Shown: positions 36,069 to 45,176, numbered from the stretch's first letter. The stretch: 64,000 nt of DNA from Planotetraspora phitsanulokensis (GCF_016863295.1 NZ_BOOP01000004.1:1-64000); one strand, 5' to 3'. Translations and numbers: made by a program. The notes: generated by a model not told the origin, from the sequence alone.

Positions 36069-37688
36069 CTACCTCGGAGGACCCTCAAAATCCGGATCTT
36101 CCTGCTCCCCCGGCGAGGCGTGGAGCGGCAGCAGGACACGGAACACCGCTCCCTGCCCCGCCGGCGCGCCCGTCGTCGCGCCCGACTCCGCGACCGTTCC
36201 CCCGCCTGCCGCCACTCCCGTCTCAGCGCCCGTCTTCGCGCCCGAGGGCGCCGCCAGTTCGACGCGGCCGCCGTGCGCCCGGACGATCGCGGCCACGATG
36301 GCGAGCCCGAGCCCGGCCCCGCCTTCCGCGCGGGAACGGCTCTGGCTGACGCGGTAGAGGCGCTCGAAGATGTGCGGCACATGGGCCGGCGGGATTCCCG
36401 GACCGGTGTCCGACACCTCGATGACCCCCATCAGCCCGGGACGCGCCGCGCCCACGGCGGCGGCCGGCGCCGGTGCGGCCTCGGCGACGCCCACCCGAAC
36501 CGTGATCTTCGCGTCCGGCGGGGTGTGGGCGAGGGCGTTGGCCACGAGGTTGGCCGGCACCTGCCTGAGGCGCGCCTCGTCTCCGACGACCACGACCGGG
36601 GACAGCGAGGGGCCCAGCCCGGCCAGCCGTACCTGCCGGTCGGGCACCCGGGCACGGGCGTCGCGGATCGTGTCGGCGGCGATCTCCAGCAGGTCGACGG
36701 GATGGTTGTCCATGGGACGCTCCTCGTCCAGGCGGGCCAGGGTGAGCAGGTCGTCGACCAGGATGCCCATCCGGCCGGCCTCGTCCTCGATCCTGCGCAT
36801 GGCCTCGTCGAGCGGCGGACCCGGCGGGGCGCCGCCCCTGCGGTACAGCTCGGCGAAGCCCCGCACGGAGGTCAGCGGCGTGCGCAGCTCGTGGGAGGCG
36901 TCGGCGAGGAACCGGCGCATGCGGGTCTCCGACTGCGCCCGCGCGGCGATCTCCCTCTCGACGCGGTCCAGCATCACGTTCATCGCGATGCCGAGGCGGC
37001 CCGGCTCCGTGTGCGGGTCGTCCGCCGGGACCCGCCGGCCGAAGTCGCCCGCGGCGATCTGCCCCGCCGTCTCCTCCATCCTGGTCAGCGGGCGCAGGCC
37101 GAGCCGTACCAGCGCGGCCGCCGCCAGGCCGAGCAGGAGCAGCACCACCGCCATGACCACGGCGTCGATGGCCAGCAGCCACTTCTGGATGGCCTCGATC
37201 TCGGCCATCGACGAGGCCGTCACCATGGTCCCCCCGCCGGGGACGTCCACCGCCATCACGCGCCAGGACGGCCCGTCGGTGCCGGGCACCGTGTACGGCT
37301 CACCCTTACGGATCTCCTCGAAGGAGCCGAGATCCGGCCCGCTGACCGGCTGGGAGGGGAACCCGCCGGTCAGCTTTCCGTCCGGGGAGAAGAAGTAGAC
37401 CGCCCGGTCGCCGACGATCCGCGCGACGATCTTCTTCTCCACCGGGATGCCGGCCTCCCCCGGGCCCACCGGAGCGGTGAGCCCGGCGGGCGGGCGATCG
37501 GCCAGGGCGATCAGGCCCGAGGAGGCGACGTTCGTGGTGGCGCTCAGCTGGTCGTCCAGCCGGTCCATGAGATAACCGCGCAGCAGGGCCAGCCCCGCCG
37601 TGTTCGCCAGCACGAGCGCGATGCCGGTCAGCGCCACGGCGGCCACCACGAGCCGGGTGCGCACCGTCCAGCGGGCCGGGCCCCTCAC
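36069..37688 (-). CDS. Sensor histidine kinase
   Basis: 539 residues. Helix near 8-28, extracytoplasmic sensor of about 130 residues, second helix near 155-180, HAMP, then H-box FLADASHELRTPLTSVRGF, N-box NLVANALAHTP, G1 DTGPGIPP and G2 GGAGLGLAIV, all intact. GTG at 37686-37688 overlaps the response-regulator stop (GTGA). A Gly/Ala/Thr insertion lies near the C-terminus. Pairs with the response regulator and probably controls the efflux genes downstream. Confidence 0.95.
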   Translation of the reverse strand: MRGPARWTVRTRLVVAAVALTGIALVLANTAGLALLRGYLMDRLDDQLSATTNVASSGLIALADRPPAGLTAPVGPGEAGIPVEKKIVARIVGDRAVYFFSPDGKLTGGFPSQPVSGPDLGSFEEIRKGEPYTVPGTDGPSWRVMAVDVPGGGTMVTASSMAEIEAIQKWLLAIDAVVMAVVLLLLGLAAAALVRLGLRPLTRMEETAGQIAAGDFGRRVPADDPHTEPGRLGIAMNVMLDRVEREIAARAQSETRMRRFLADASHELRTPLTSVRGFAELYRRGGAPPGPPLDEAMRRIEDEAGRMGILVDDLLTLARLDEERPMDNHPVDLLEIAADTIRDARARVPDRQVRLAGLGPSLSPVVVVGDEARLRQVPANLVANALAHTPPDAKITVRVGVAEAAPAPAAAVGAARPGLMGVIEVSDTGPGIPPAHVPHIFERLYRVSQSRSRAEGGAGLGLAIVAAIVRAHGGRVELAAPSGAKTGAETGVAAGGGTVAESGATTGAPAGQGAVFRVLLPLHASPGEQEDPDFEGPPR

Positions 37689-38377
37689 GAGTCGGCCCTC
37701 CGCGGCAGCTTGAGCGTGTAGCCGACCCCGCGCACGGTCTGGATCAACGGCGGATCCCATTTGTCGATCTTCTTGCGCAGGTAGTAGACGTACGACTCGA
37801 CGATGCTGGAGTCGCCGTCGAAGTCGTAGCGCCAGACCCGGTCGAGGATCTGCGTCTTGCTCACCACCCGGCCCGCGTTCGCGAGCAGGTAGGCCAGCAG
37901 GTTGAACTCGGTGGGCGACAGGTCGACGAGGGTCCCGGCACGCCGCACCTCGTGGGCGTCCGGATCGAGCTCCAGGTCGGCGTAGGACAGGACGTTGCCT
38001 GGGGCGGGCTCCGCGACGCGGCTCCTGCGCAGGATCGCCCGGATGCGCAGGACGACCTCCTCCAGGCTGAACGGCTTGGCGACGTAGTCGTCCGCGCCGA
38101 TGCTCAGTCCCTGGACCCGGTCCTCCACCGCGTCCCGCGCGGTCAGGAACAACACGGGAACCTCGCCCAGCCGCCGCGCCACCTCGAACCCGTCGAAGTC
38201 GGGCAGCATCACGTCGAGGACCACGATGTCGGGCTCGAACTCCCTGACCGCGGTCAGCGCCTGCGAACCGCTCTCGGCCGTTCTCACCTCGAAGGACACC
38301 AGTCGGAGCGTCTGCGACAGCAGGGTGCGGATGTTCGGCTCGTCGTCCACGACGAGAACCTTGGCGGCCCTATCCAT
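37685..38377 (-). CDS. OmpR-family response regulator
   Basis: 230 residues: receiver domain with phospho-acceptor in VVLDVMLPDFDG and conserved Lys in DDYVAKPF, then a winged-helix effector domain (LSPTEFNLLAYLLANAGRVV, SSIVESYVYYLRKKID). First gene of the six-gene operon transcribed away from the siderophore locus. Together with the kinase it should respond to an envelope signal and drive the exporter. Confidence 0.96.
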   Translation of the reverse strand: MDRAAKVLVVDDEPNIRTLLSQTLRLVSFEVRTAESGSQALTAVREFEPDIVVLDVMLPDFDGFEVARRLGEVPVLFLTARDAVEDRVQGLSIGADDYVAKPFSLEEVVLRIRAILRRSRVAEPAPGNVLSYADLELDPDAHEVRRAGTLVDLSPTEFNLLAYLLANAGRVVSKTQILDRVWRYDFDGDSSIVESYVYYLRKKIDKWDPPLIQTVRGVGYTLKLPRRADS

Positions 38378-38486
38378 GTCTCAGGGTCTACCTGACAATC
38401 CTCAATTTCCGCTCAAAGTCCCTGCCACGCGCGGGATCCACGCCTTGGGAACCGCAGCTGCGCCCGGCTGGTCAGGTAACCCTTAC

Positions 38487-38505
38487 TTAGAATAGCCTTA
38501 CCTAA
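38487..38505. promoter_or_regulatory. Iron box (IdeR/DmdR site) before the ABC pair
   Basis: The 19 bases TTAGAATAGCCTTACCTAA match the consensus TWAGGTWAGSCTWACCTWA at 17 of 19 positions. It lies 27 bases before the GTG of the first ABC gene, so Fe2+-bound IdeR/DmdR should repress the run of genes to the siderophore-binding lipoprotein. Confidence 0.88.
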
Positions 38506-38531
38506 ATTTTGCCGGACCTGGAGGAGAGCGG

Positions 38532-40226
38532 GTGGGTGGTTCAGGTCCCTCGGGACGTGACGTCCTGAGGCAGGCGATCAAGGGGCAGCGGCGCGACGTC
38601 GCCCTGGGCTCGCTGCTGGGAGCCGGGCACCAGGCCGGCGAGGCGCTCGTCCCCGTCCTCATCGGCGTGGTGATCGACCAGGCGGTCGCCGGCGGCGACG
38701 CGACCTCGCTTCTGGTCTGGCTGGCCGTGCTCGCCGTCGTCTACGTAGGACTGTCGTTCAGCTTCCGGTTCGGCGCCCGCGCCGGGGAACGCGCCGCGGA
38801 ACAGGCGGCGCACATCCTCCGCGTGCGCCTCGTGACCCGCGTCGTCGACCCGCGCGGCGGCGCGGAGGACGGACGGCTCCCCGGCGCCCTGACGAGCATC
38901 GCGACCGAGGACGCCAAGCGGGTCGGCACGGTCGCCATGGCCGTGATGTTCGGATTCTCCGCGCTCATGGGCCTCCTCGTGGGAGCCGTGGTCCTGCTGC
39001 GGATCTCGATCCCGCTGGGCCTGGTCGTGCTCGTCGGCACCCCCGTCCTCCTGCTGGCCGGGCACCTGCTGAGCAAGCCCCTCGAACGCCGCAGCGAGGC
39101 CGAGCAGGAGCGCACGGCGCACGCGTCGGGCGTCGCCGCCGACCTGGTGACCGGCCTGCGCGTGCTCAAGGGGATCGGCGCGGAGTCCGCCGCTGTCGCC
39201 CGCTACCGGCGCACCAGCCGCGACTCTCTGGTCGCGACGTTGCGGGCCGCCCGCGCCGAGGCCGTGCAGAACGGCTTGGTCCTCACCCTGACCGGCGTGT
39301 TCATCGCCGTCGTCGCGCTGGTGGGCGGCCGGCTCGCCGTCGAAGGCGACATCAGCCTGGGCCAGCTCGTGTCGGCGGTGGGGCTCGCGCTCTTCCTGCT
39401 CGGCCCGCTGGAGGTGTTCTCCTGGGTCAACACCGACTTCGCGCAGGCCAGGGCGTCCGCCACGCGCATCGCCGGGGTTCTCGCCGCACCGCCCGGCGTC
39501 GAGCCCGGAGGCGCACGGCTGCCCGAGCGGCTGCGCGGTGCCCTGCGGCTGCGCGGCGTCGGCCACGGCTCGCTGCGAGGCATCGACCTCGACGTCGCGC
39601 CCGGCGAGGTCCTCGGCGTGGCGGCGACCGACCCGGCGGACGCCACCGCCCTGCTTCGCTGCCTGAGCAGGCAGGCCGACCCCGACACGGGGGTGATCGA
39701 GCTCGACGGCGTGCCGCTGCGCGACCTCGACCCGGCTGATGTCCGTACGGCGATGCTGGTGGCCGAGCACGACGCCGACCTCTTCGAGGGCACCCTGCGC
39801 GGAAACGTCGCCGCCGCCGCGTCCGATCCCGAGGCCGTCCTGGCGGCAATGGCCGCCGCCGGAGCCGACGAGGTCGCGCTGGCCGTGCCGCGAGGCGGCG
39901 ACACGGCGGTCAGCGAGCGGGGACGCTCCCTGTCCGGCGGCCAGCGCCAGCGCGTCGCCCTCGCCCGGGCCCTGGCCGCCGACCGCCCGGTGCTCGTCGT
40001 GCACGATCCGACCACCGCGGTCGACGCGGTCACCGAGGCCCGCATCGCGGCCGGGGTCCGCGACCTCCGGCGCGGGAGGACCACGATCCTCGTCACCACC
40101 AGCCCCGCTCTGCTCGCGGTCGCCGACCGGGTGGCACTGCTCGACGGCGGGCGGATCGCCGACACCGGGCCGCACGCCGACCTCGTCGAACGGCATGCCG
40201 CCTACCGGACGGCGGTGCTCTCATGA
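38532..40226 (+). CDS. ABC transporter half with degenerate Walker A/B (siderophore-type)
   Basis: 564 residues: six-helix membrane domain, then a nucleotide-binding domain. Its signature LSGGQRQRVALARAL (from residue 467) is intact, but the Walker A site (about 362-375, GVAATDPADATALL) lacks the GKS/T and the Walker B/catalytic pair reads H491-D492 instead of DE. The next gene has the opposite pattern, implying an asymmetric heterodimer. GTG at 38532 follows GGAGGAGAG. In coelichelin-type clusters such pairs export or import the siderophore; direction cannot be set from sequence. Confidence 0.88.
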   Translation: MGGSGPSGRDVLRQAIKGQRRDVALGSLLGAGHQAGEALVPVLIGVVIDQAVAGGDATSLLVWLAVLAVVYVGLSFSFRFGARAGERAAEQAAHILRVRLVTRVVDPRGGAEDGRLPGALTSIATEDAKRVGTVAMAVMFGFSALMGLLVGAVVLLRISIPLGLVVLVGTPVLLLAGHLLSKPLERRSEAEQERTAHASGVAADLVTGLRVLKGIGAESAAVARYRRTSRDSLVATLRAARAEAVQNGLVLTLTGVFIAVVALVGGRLAVEGDISLGQLVSAVGLALFLLGPLEVFSWVNTDFAQARASATRIAGVLAAPPGVEPGGARLPERLRGALRLRGVGHGSLRGIDLDVAPGEVLGVAATDPADATALLRCLSRQADPDTGVIELDGVPLRDLDPADVRTAMLVAEHDADLFEGTLRGNVAAAASDPEAVLAAMAAAGADEVALAVPRGGDTAVSERGRSLSGGQRQRVALARALAADRPVLVVHDPTTAVDAVTEARIAAGVRDLRRGRTTILVTTSPALLAVADRVALLDGGRIADTGPHADLVERHAAYRTAVLS

Positions 40227-42163
40227 CGGACCAGCCGGCCGACCACACAACCGACCGCGCGACCGATCAAATGGCCGACCACACGGGCGGCTCCGGGCGC
40301 TCTTCCGAGCCGGGCGGGCCGGCCCGCGAGCTGCTGCCGACCGCGACCCCCGCAGAGACGCGCGCCGCCGTACGAGACCTGCTGCGCCCGCACCGGGGGC
40401 TGGCCGCCGCCGGGTTCGCCGTGATGGTCGGGGCGACCGCCGTCGGGCTGGCCACACAGCCGCTACTCGGGCGCATCGTGGACCTCGTCGCCGAGCGGCA
40501 TCCCGCTGGAGCGCTGACGCTTCCCGTGGCGCTCCTGGGAATCGTCGCGGTCGCGCAGGGCGTCACCACCGCGCTGGGGCTGTCGCTGGTCTCGAGACTC
40601 GGCGAGACCGTGCTCGCGCGCCTGCGTGAGCGTTTCGTCGACCGGGCTCTGCGGCTGCCGCTGGAACGGGTCGAGAAGGCCGGCTCCGGCGACCTCACCG
40701 CACGCGTGACCGCCGACGTCTCACAGGTCGCGGAGGCGGTGCGGACCGCACTGCCCGAGCTGGCGCGTTCGCTGCTGTCCATCGTCCTGACACTCGTGGC
40801 CCTGGCCGTGCTCGACTGGCGCTTCCTCGTGGCGGCGCTGCTCGCGGTCCCGGTCCAGGCGCACACGGCCCGCTGGTACGTGCGCAACGCCGTCCCCCTC
40901 TACGCGCGGCAGCGCGTGGCCGCCGGCGCCCAGCAGCAGCAGTTGCTGGACACCATCGGCGGCGCCGCCACGGTGAGGGCGTTCCGCCTGGAGGCCGAGC
41001 ACATCGACCGGGTCACCCTGCGCTCCTGGTCGGCAGTCGAGCTGACGATGCGAGGCGTTCGGCTGGTGCTCCGGTTCTACAGCCGACTGCACGTGGCCGA
41101 GTACACCGGCCTGGCGGCCGTGCTGATCGCCGGTTTCGTGCTGGTGCGCGACGGGTTCGCGTCCATCGGGACGGCGACGGCGGCCGCGCTGTACTTCCAC
41201 GGTCTCTTCGGCCCGATCAACTCCGCGCTCGTCCTGATCGACGACGCCCAGTCGGCGGGTGCGAGCCTCGCGCGGCTGGTCGGCGTGACCGCCGCTCCTG
41301 CCGAAGGGCACGGGCCCGGCCGCGCGACCGATCACCTGGACGAGCACGGGCAAGAGGACACGGGTGCGCGCTCGGCCGGCGACGCGGCCGTGACGGTGTC
41401 GGGACTCGGGCACGCCTACGAACCGGACCGGCCCGTGCTGCACGACGTGGACCTCGTCCTGCGGACCGGCGAACGCGTGGCCCTCGTCGGGGCGAGCGGC
41501 GCGGGCAAGACCACGCTCGCCAAGCTCGTCGCGGGGGTGCACCGCCCCGCCACCGGCTCGGTACGGCTGGCCGTCGCCTCGGACGACGGACGCCCGGTCG
41601 CCCTGGTCACCCAGGAGGTGCACGTCTTCGCCGGCCCCCTCGCCGACGACCTGCGGCTCGCCCGGCCCGACGCCACCGACGACGACCTGCGCGAGGCGCT
41701 GGCCCGGGTGAACGCGCTCGACTGGGCCGAGGCGCTCCCCGACGGCATCCGGACCGTGGTGGGCGAAGGCGGTCGCCGTCTCACTCCCACGCAGGTCCAG
41801 CGGATCGCGCTCGCCCGCCTCATCCTGGCCGACCCGCCGGTCGCGGTCCTCGACGAGGCGACGGCCGAGGCGGGCAGCACGGGGGCACGCGCCCTGGAAT
41901 CGGCCGCGGGGCGGGCGATCGAGGGCCGCACCGCCCTGGTCGTCGCGCACCGCCTGACCCAGGCGGCGACCGCCGACCGCGTCGTCGTCATGGACGCCGG
42001 CCGGATCGTCGAGATCGGCGCACACGACGAACTGCGGGCCGCGGGCGGACGTTACGCCGCGCTCTGGGAGGCGTGGTCGGACACCCGCGCCCGCCACCTG
42101 CCCGGTCCCTCCCGCCCCGCGAACCACGACCCCCAGCACACGACGAATCCGCAATCGACATGA
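40223..42163 (+). CDS. ABC transporter half with intact ATP site but altered signature
   Basis: 646 residues: a 50-residue polar tail, six-helix membrane domain and nucleotide-binding domain. Walker A GASGAGKTT (K429) and Walker B with D544-E545 are intact, while the signature reads LTPTQVQRIALAR (from residue 520) rather than LSGGQ. ATG at 40223 overlaps the stop of its partner gene (ATGA). A charged His/Glu/Gly linker lies before the nucleotide domain. Likely forms one working and one dead ATP site with its partner. Confidence 0.9.
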   Translation: MTDQPADHTTDRATDQMADHTGGSGRSSEPGGPARELLPTATPAETRAAVRDLLRPHRGLAAAGFAVMVGATAVGLATQPLLGRIVDLVAERHPAGALTLPVALLGIVAVAQGVTTALGLSLVSRLGETVLARLRERFVDRALRLPLERVEKAGSGDLTARVTADVSQVAEAVRTALPELARSLLSIVLTLVALAVLDWRFLVAALLAVPVQAHTARWYVRNAVPLYARQRVAAGAQQQQLLDTIGGAATVRAFRLEAEHIDRVTLRSWSAVELTMRGVRLVLRFYSRLHVAEYTGLAAVLIAGFVLVRDGFASIGTATAAALYFHGLFGPINSALVLIDDAQSAGASLARLVGVTAAPAEGHGPGRATDHLDEHGQEDTGARSAGDAAVTVSGLGHAYEPDRPVLHDVDLVLRTGERVALVGASGAGKTTLAKLVAGVHRPATGSVRLAVASDDGRPVALVTQEVHVFAGPLADDLRLARPDATDDDLREALARVNALDWAEALPDGIRTVVGEGGRRLTPTQVQRIALARLILADPPVAVLDEATAEAGSTGARALESAAGRAIEGRTALVVAHRLTQAATADRVVVMDAGRIVEIGAHDELRAAGGRYAALWEAWSDTRARHLPGPSRPANHDPQHTTNPQST

Positions 42164-42173
42164 AGGGTTTCTG

Positions 42174-43241
42174 ATGTTCCGCTCCCTGAGAGGCACCCGG
42201 CTCGCGGTGGCACTCGCCTCCGGCCTGCTCCTGTTCGGCGCCGCCGCGTGCGGCTCGGACTCCGGCACCACCGGCTCCGCCTCCGGGCAGCCCTCGGCGT
42301 CCACGCCGCAGACCGGCGCCTTCCCGGTGACCATCCAGCACAAGTTCGGGTCCACCACGATCCCGGCCGAGCCCCAGCGGATCGTCACCGTTGGCCTGAC
42401 CGACCAGGACGCCGTGCTGGCCCTCGGCAAGGTCCCGGTCGGGACGACCGAGTGGATCGGCGGCTACAAGGGCGCCGTCGGGCCGTGGGCGGCGGACAAG
42501 CTGGGCACGTCCCCCGCGCCGACCGTGCTGAAGGACACCGGCACCGGCCCCCAGGTCGAGAAGATCGCCGCACTGCGGCCCGACCTGATCCTCGCCCTCT
42601 ACTCCGGGCTGACGAAGGACCAGTACGACCTGCTCACGAAGATCGCCCCGGTGGTGGCGCAGCCCGCGCAGTTCGCCGACTACGGCATCCCGTGGCAGCA
42701 GCAGACCGAGACCATCGGCACCGCGCTCGGCAAGCAGGCCGAGGCGAACAAGCTCGTCGCGAACGTCGAGGCCCGCTTCGGCGCCGTGCAGCAGGAGCAC
42801 CCCGACTTCGCGAAGGCCACGGCGGTGATGGCCACCCCGTACGAGGGGATCTTCGTCTACGGCAGCCAGGACAACCGTTCGCGGGTGCTCACCTCGCTCG
42901 GCTTCACGCTGCCCTCCGGGCTGGACACGGTCGTCGGGGACGAGTTCGGCGCCAACATCAGCAAGGAGCGCACCGACCTCCTCGACACCGGCGCGATCGT
43001 GTGGATCGTCTCCGACCCCGCCAAGGACTCCGACGCCCTCCACGCGGACAAGCTGTACGGCGACCTGAACGTGGTCAAGCAGGGCCGTGAGGTCTACATC
43101 CAGGAAACCGGTGACTACGGCAACGCCATCTCGTTCGTGTCGGTGCTGAGCCTGCCGTACACGCTCGACAAGCTGGTGCCGCAACTCGCGGCGGCCGTGG
43201 ACGGCGACCCCGCGACGCTGGTGGAGCAGGCCGCCTCCTGA
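42174..43241 (+). CDS. Iron-siderophore-binding lipoprotein (CchF/FecB type)
   Basis: 355 residues with signal peptide and lipobox (GAAAC, cysteine 26). Mature domain has class III solute-binding features: PQRIVTVGLTDQDAVLALG, VEKIAALRPDLILALYSG and the long connecting helix. Ten bases after the second ABC half-transporter and under the same iron box. In the coelichelin cluster the counterpart delivers ferric siderophore to the FecCD importer, which here lies 0.9 kb further on. Confidence 0.94.
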   Translation: MFRSLRGTRLAVALASGLLLFGAAACGSDSGTTGSASGQPSASTPQTGAFPVTIQHKFGSTTIPAEPQRIVTVGLTDQDAVLALGKVPVGTTEWIGGYKGAVGPWAADKLGTSPAPTVLKDTGTGPQVEKIAALRPDLILALYSGLTKDQYDLLTKIAPVVAQPAQFADYGIPWQQQTETIGTALGKQAEANKLVANVEARFGAVQQEHPDFAKATAVMATPYEGIFVYGSQDNRSRVLTSLGFTLPSGLDTVVGDEFGANISKERTDLLDTGAIVWIVSDPAKDSDALHADKLYGDLNVVKQGREVYIQETGDYGNAISFVSVLSLPYTLDKLVPQLAAAVDGDPATLVEQAAS

Positions 43242-43294
43242 CCCACCCATGAGCCGGTCTCCCTGAGCCTCGCCTCCGGCGCAGGGAGCCGAGA

Positions 43295-43327
43295 GGGGCC
43301 GGGCCGCGATCGCGGCCCGGCCCCTTT
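43295..43327. terminator. Perfect 30-base palindrome with T-run, bidirectional terminator
   Basis: GGGGCCGGGCCGCGA followed directly by its reverse complement, then TTT. It lies between the lipoprotein gene and the convergent MbtH pseudogene. Confidence 0.9.
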
Positions 43328-43353
43328 GCCGTCTCCCGGACGGCTCGGCGCGG

Positions 43354-43565
43354 TCAGCCGCGCTGCTCCTCCACCAGGCTCTTGGGACGCATGTCGGTCC
43401 AGTCGGCCTCGATGTGGTCCAGGCACTCCTGCCGTGTGGCGGGCCCGTGGGCGACCGTCCAGCCTGCGGGCACCTCGACGAAGTAAGGCCAGAGGCTGTG
43501 TTGTCCCTCGTCGTTCACCAGCACCGAGTAGACGCCGTCGGGTTCTCGAAGGGGTTGCTGCTCAC
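43354..43565 (-). pseudogene. MbtH-like gene with one-base frameshift
   Basis: MbtH proteins activate NRPS adenylation domains. From GTG at 43563-43565 the frame reads MSSNPFEN, then fails in 8 codons. Shifting by one base at 43540-43542 restores a full MbtH: GVYSVLVNDEGQHSLWP, FVEVPAGWTVAHGPAT, CLDHIEADWTDMRPKSL and stop at 43354. The total length is one base short of a 70-residue gene, so a single base was lost in a C/G run. It has a ribosome site (AAGGAG). Either an inactivated gene or a sequencing error; decay of neighbouring genes favours the first. Confidence 0.8.
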
Positions 43566-43636
43566 GGGATCGGTTCTCCTTGTTCTCTTCGTTCTCTTCA
43601 CGGTCGTTGGGGTCGGGCTCATGAGCACGGGCTCTG

Positions 43637-43995
43637 TCATCGGCGACGGCCGGCCTCCAGTTCCGCGGCGCGGTCCACGATCGCCGCCAGGGCCCGCAGC
43701 CAGGTCTCCGCCAGGTCGGCGACGGCCTCCTCCGTGAGGATCCCCGACGCGTACGACCAGTGGGCGGTCAGCTCGGGACCGCCGGGGCGTCCTCGGTCAG
43801 CGCGTTGACGGTCAGGGCGTGGGACAGCGGCATGCCGGGGTCGGCGTCGAGCGCCAGCTCGCGCGTCTCGCGTTCCCCCGTGTCCTCCAGCCGGTACGGA
43901 AAGTCGGCCGGAAGAGTCGTTTCCTGCGGAAGCGGCGAGAGCCGCCTGTGCCAATACGCCGTCGCTTCCTCAGTGACTTCTGCCTTACCGGACAC
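43637..43995 (-). pseudogene. Remnant of the siderophore NRPS gene (both ends only)
   Basis: From GTG at 43995, behind GGGAGG, the frame gives an NRPS condensation-like beginning (ATAYWHRRLSPLPQETTLPA, DFPYR) and after about 50 codons jumps to the closing segment of a condensation/epimerisation domain (LSHALTVNALTED). A one-base loss near 43773 then shifts to the frame reading GPELTAHWSYASGILTEEAV to the stop at 43637. No adenylation or carrier domain is present, so many kilobases have been deleted. It is led by two iron boxes and followed by the MbtH pseudogene, as in coelichelin-type clusters. Confidence 0.72.
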
Positions 43996-44058
43996 AGGTG
44001 ACCAAGCCTCCCAATCTCTACGAGACGGGACACGGCAAGCCGCGACCGCCCGACATAC

Positions 44059-44077
44059 TAAGGTAAGGATTACCTAA
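44059..44077. promoter_or_regulatory. Iron box, near-perfect
   Basis: TAAGGTAAGGATTACCTAA matches the IdeR/DmdR consensus at 18 of 19 positions. Sits in the divergent region between the NRPS remnant and the FecCD genes and could repress both. Confidence 0.92.
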
Positions 44078-44104
44078 CTACACAAGACCGTGCCGGGCTA
44101 GAGT

Positions 44105-44123
44105 TAAGGCCTGCCTAACCTAA
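44105..44123. promoter_or_regulatory. Second iron box close to the FecCD start
   Basis: TAAGGCCTGCCTAACCTAA, 16 of 19 matches; the right half is perfect. It ends 25 bases before the favoured FecCD start and would block transcription of the importer when iron is plentiful. Confidence 0.75.
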
Positions 44124-44148
44124 GGAAGCTGAGTCGTTGGAGAGCCCG

Positions 44149-45174
44149 GTGCCGCGGGGCGGGGGCCTTCGCCCCGTCCTTCTCGTGGTGGTGCTCACCG
44201 CCCTCCTCGTGCTGCTCTGCCTGTTGTCGATAGCGCTCGGCGCGCTGAGCATCCCGATCGACGAGGTCGTGCGCGCGCTGTTCGGCCATCCGGAAAGCAC
44301 ACGCGTGGAGAACGTCATCTGGTCGGTGCGGATCCCGCGCACGGCCCTCGGCCTCGCGGCCGGTGCGGCGCTCGGTCTGGCCGGTGCGCTCATGCAGGCC
44401 CTGACCCGCAACCCGCTCGCCGACCCCGGGGTGCTCGGGGTCAGCGCGGGCGCCGCCTTCGCGATCGTCGTGTCGATCGCGTTCCTGGGAGTCGGGTCGC
44501 TGTTCGGGTACATCTGGTTCGCCTTCGCGGGCGCGCTCGTGGCGAGCGTGGCCGTCTACCTTCTCGGCGGCCTGGGCCGGTCGGGACAGACGCCGGTGAA
44601 GCTGGCGCTGGCCGGAGTCGCCGTCACCTCGTTGCTGACCTCGCTCACCGGCGCCGTCGCGCTGACGGAGCCCGACGCGCTCAACCGCTACCGGTTCTGG
44701 AACGCGGGATCGCTCGCCGACAGGGACGCCGGGGTGGTGCTCCAGGTGTTGCCGTTCCTCGTCGTGGGCGCCCTGCTGGCGTTGTCGAGCGCGCCCGCAC
44801 TCAACAGCCTCGCCTTCGGCGACGACGTGGCCGCCTCCCTCGGCCGGCGGCTCGGCCTGGTGCGGCTGCGCGGGGTGGCAGCGGTCACCCTGCTGACGGG
44901 AGCCGCGGTGGTGGCCATCGGGCCCGTCGTGTTCGTCGGGCTGGTGGTCCCGCACGTCGCGCGGGTCCTCGCCCAGCAGGCCGGCATCGGCCCCGACCAT
45001 CGATGGCTGCTGCCGCTGTCGGCGGTGCTCGCGCCCTGCCTGGTCCTCGCGGCGGACATCATCGGCCGGCTGGTCGTGCGGCCGAGCGAGATCCAGGCGG
45101 GGATCCTGGTCGCGTTCATCGGCGCGCCCTTCTTCATCGCCCTGGTCCGCCGACGCCGGCTCGCGGAGGTGTGA
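44149..45174 (+). CDS. FecCD-type siderophore ABC permease 1
   Basis: 341 residues with about nine to ten helices, BtuC/FecCD fold. Typical pieces: SVRIPRTALGLAAGAALGLA, GALMQALTRNPLADPGVLGV, and GPVVFVGLVVPHVAR. The GTG at 44149 is favoured, six bases behind GGAG; a TTG at 44137 is an alternative in frame. First gene of the importer operon behind two iron boxes; forms the channel with the next gene. Confidence 0.95.
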   Translation: MPRGGGLRPVLLVVVLTALLVLLCLLSIALGALSIPIDEVVRALFGHPESTRVENVIWSVRIPRTALGLAAGAALGLAGALMQALTRNPLADPGVLGVSAGAAFAIVVSIAFLGVGSLFGYIWFAFAGALVASVAVYLLGGLGRSGQTPVKLALAGVAVTSLLTSLTGAVALTEPDALNRYRFWNAGSLADRDAGVVLQVLPFLVVGALLALSSAPALNSLAFGDDVAASLGRRLGLVRLRGVAAVTLLTGAAVVAIGPVVFVGLVVPHVARVLAQQAGIGPDHRWLLPLSAVLAPCLVLAADIIGRLVVRPSEIQAGILVAFIGAPFFIALVRRRRLAEV

Positions 45175-45176
45175 GC

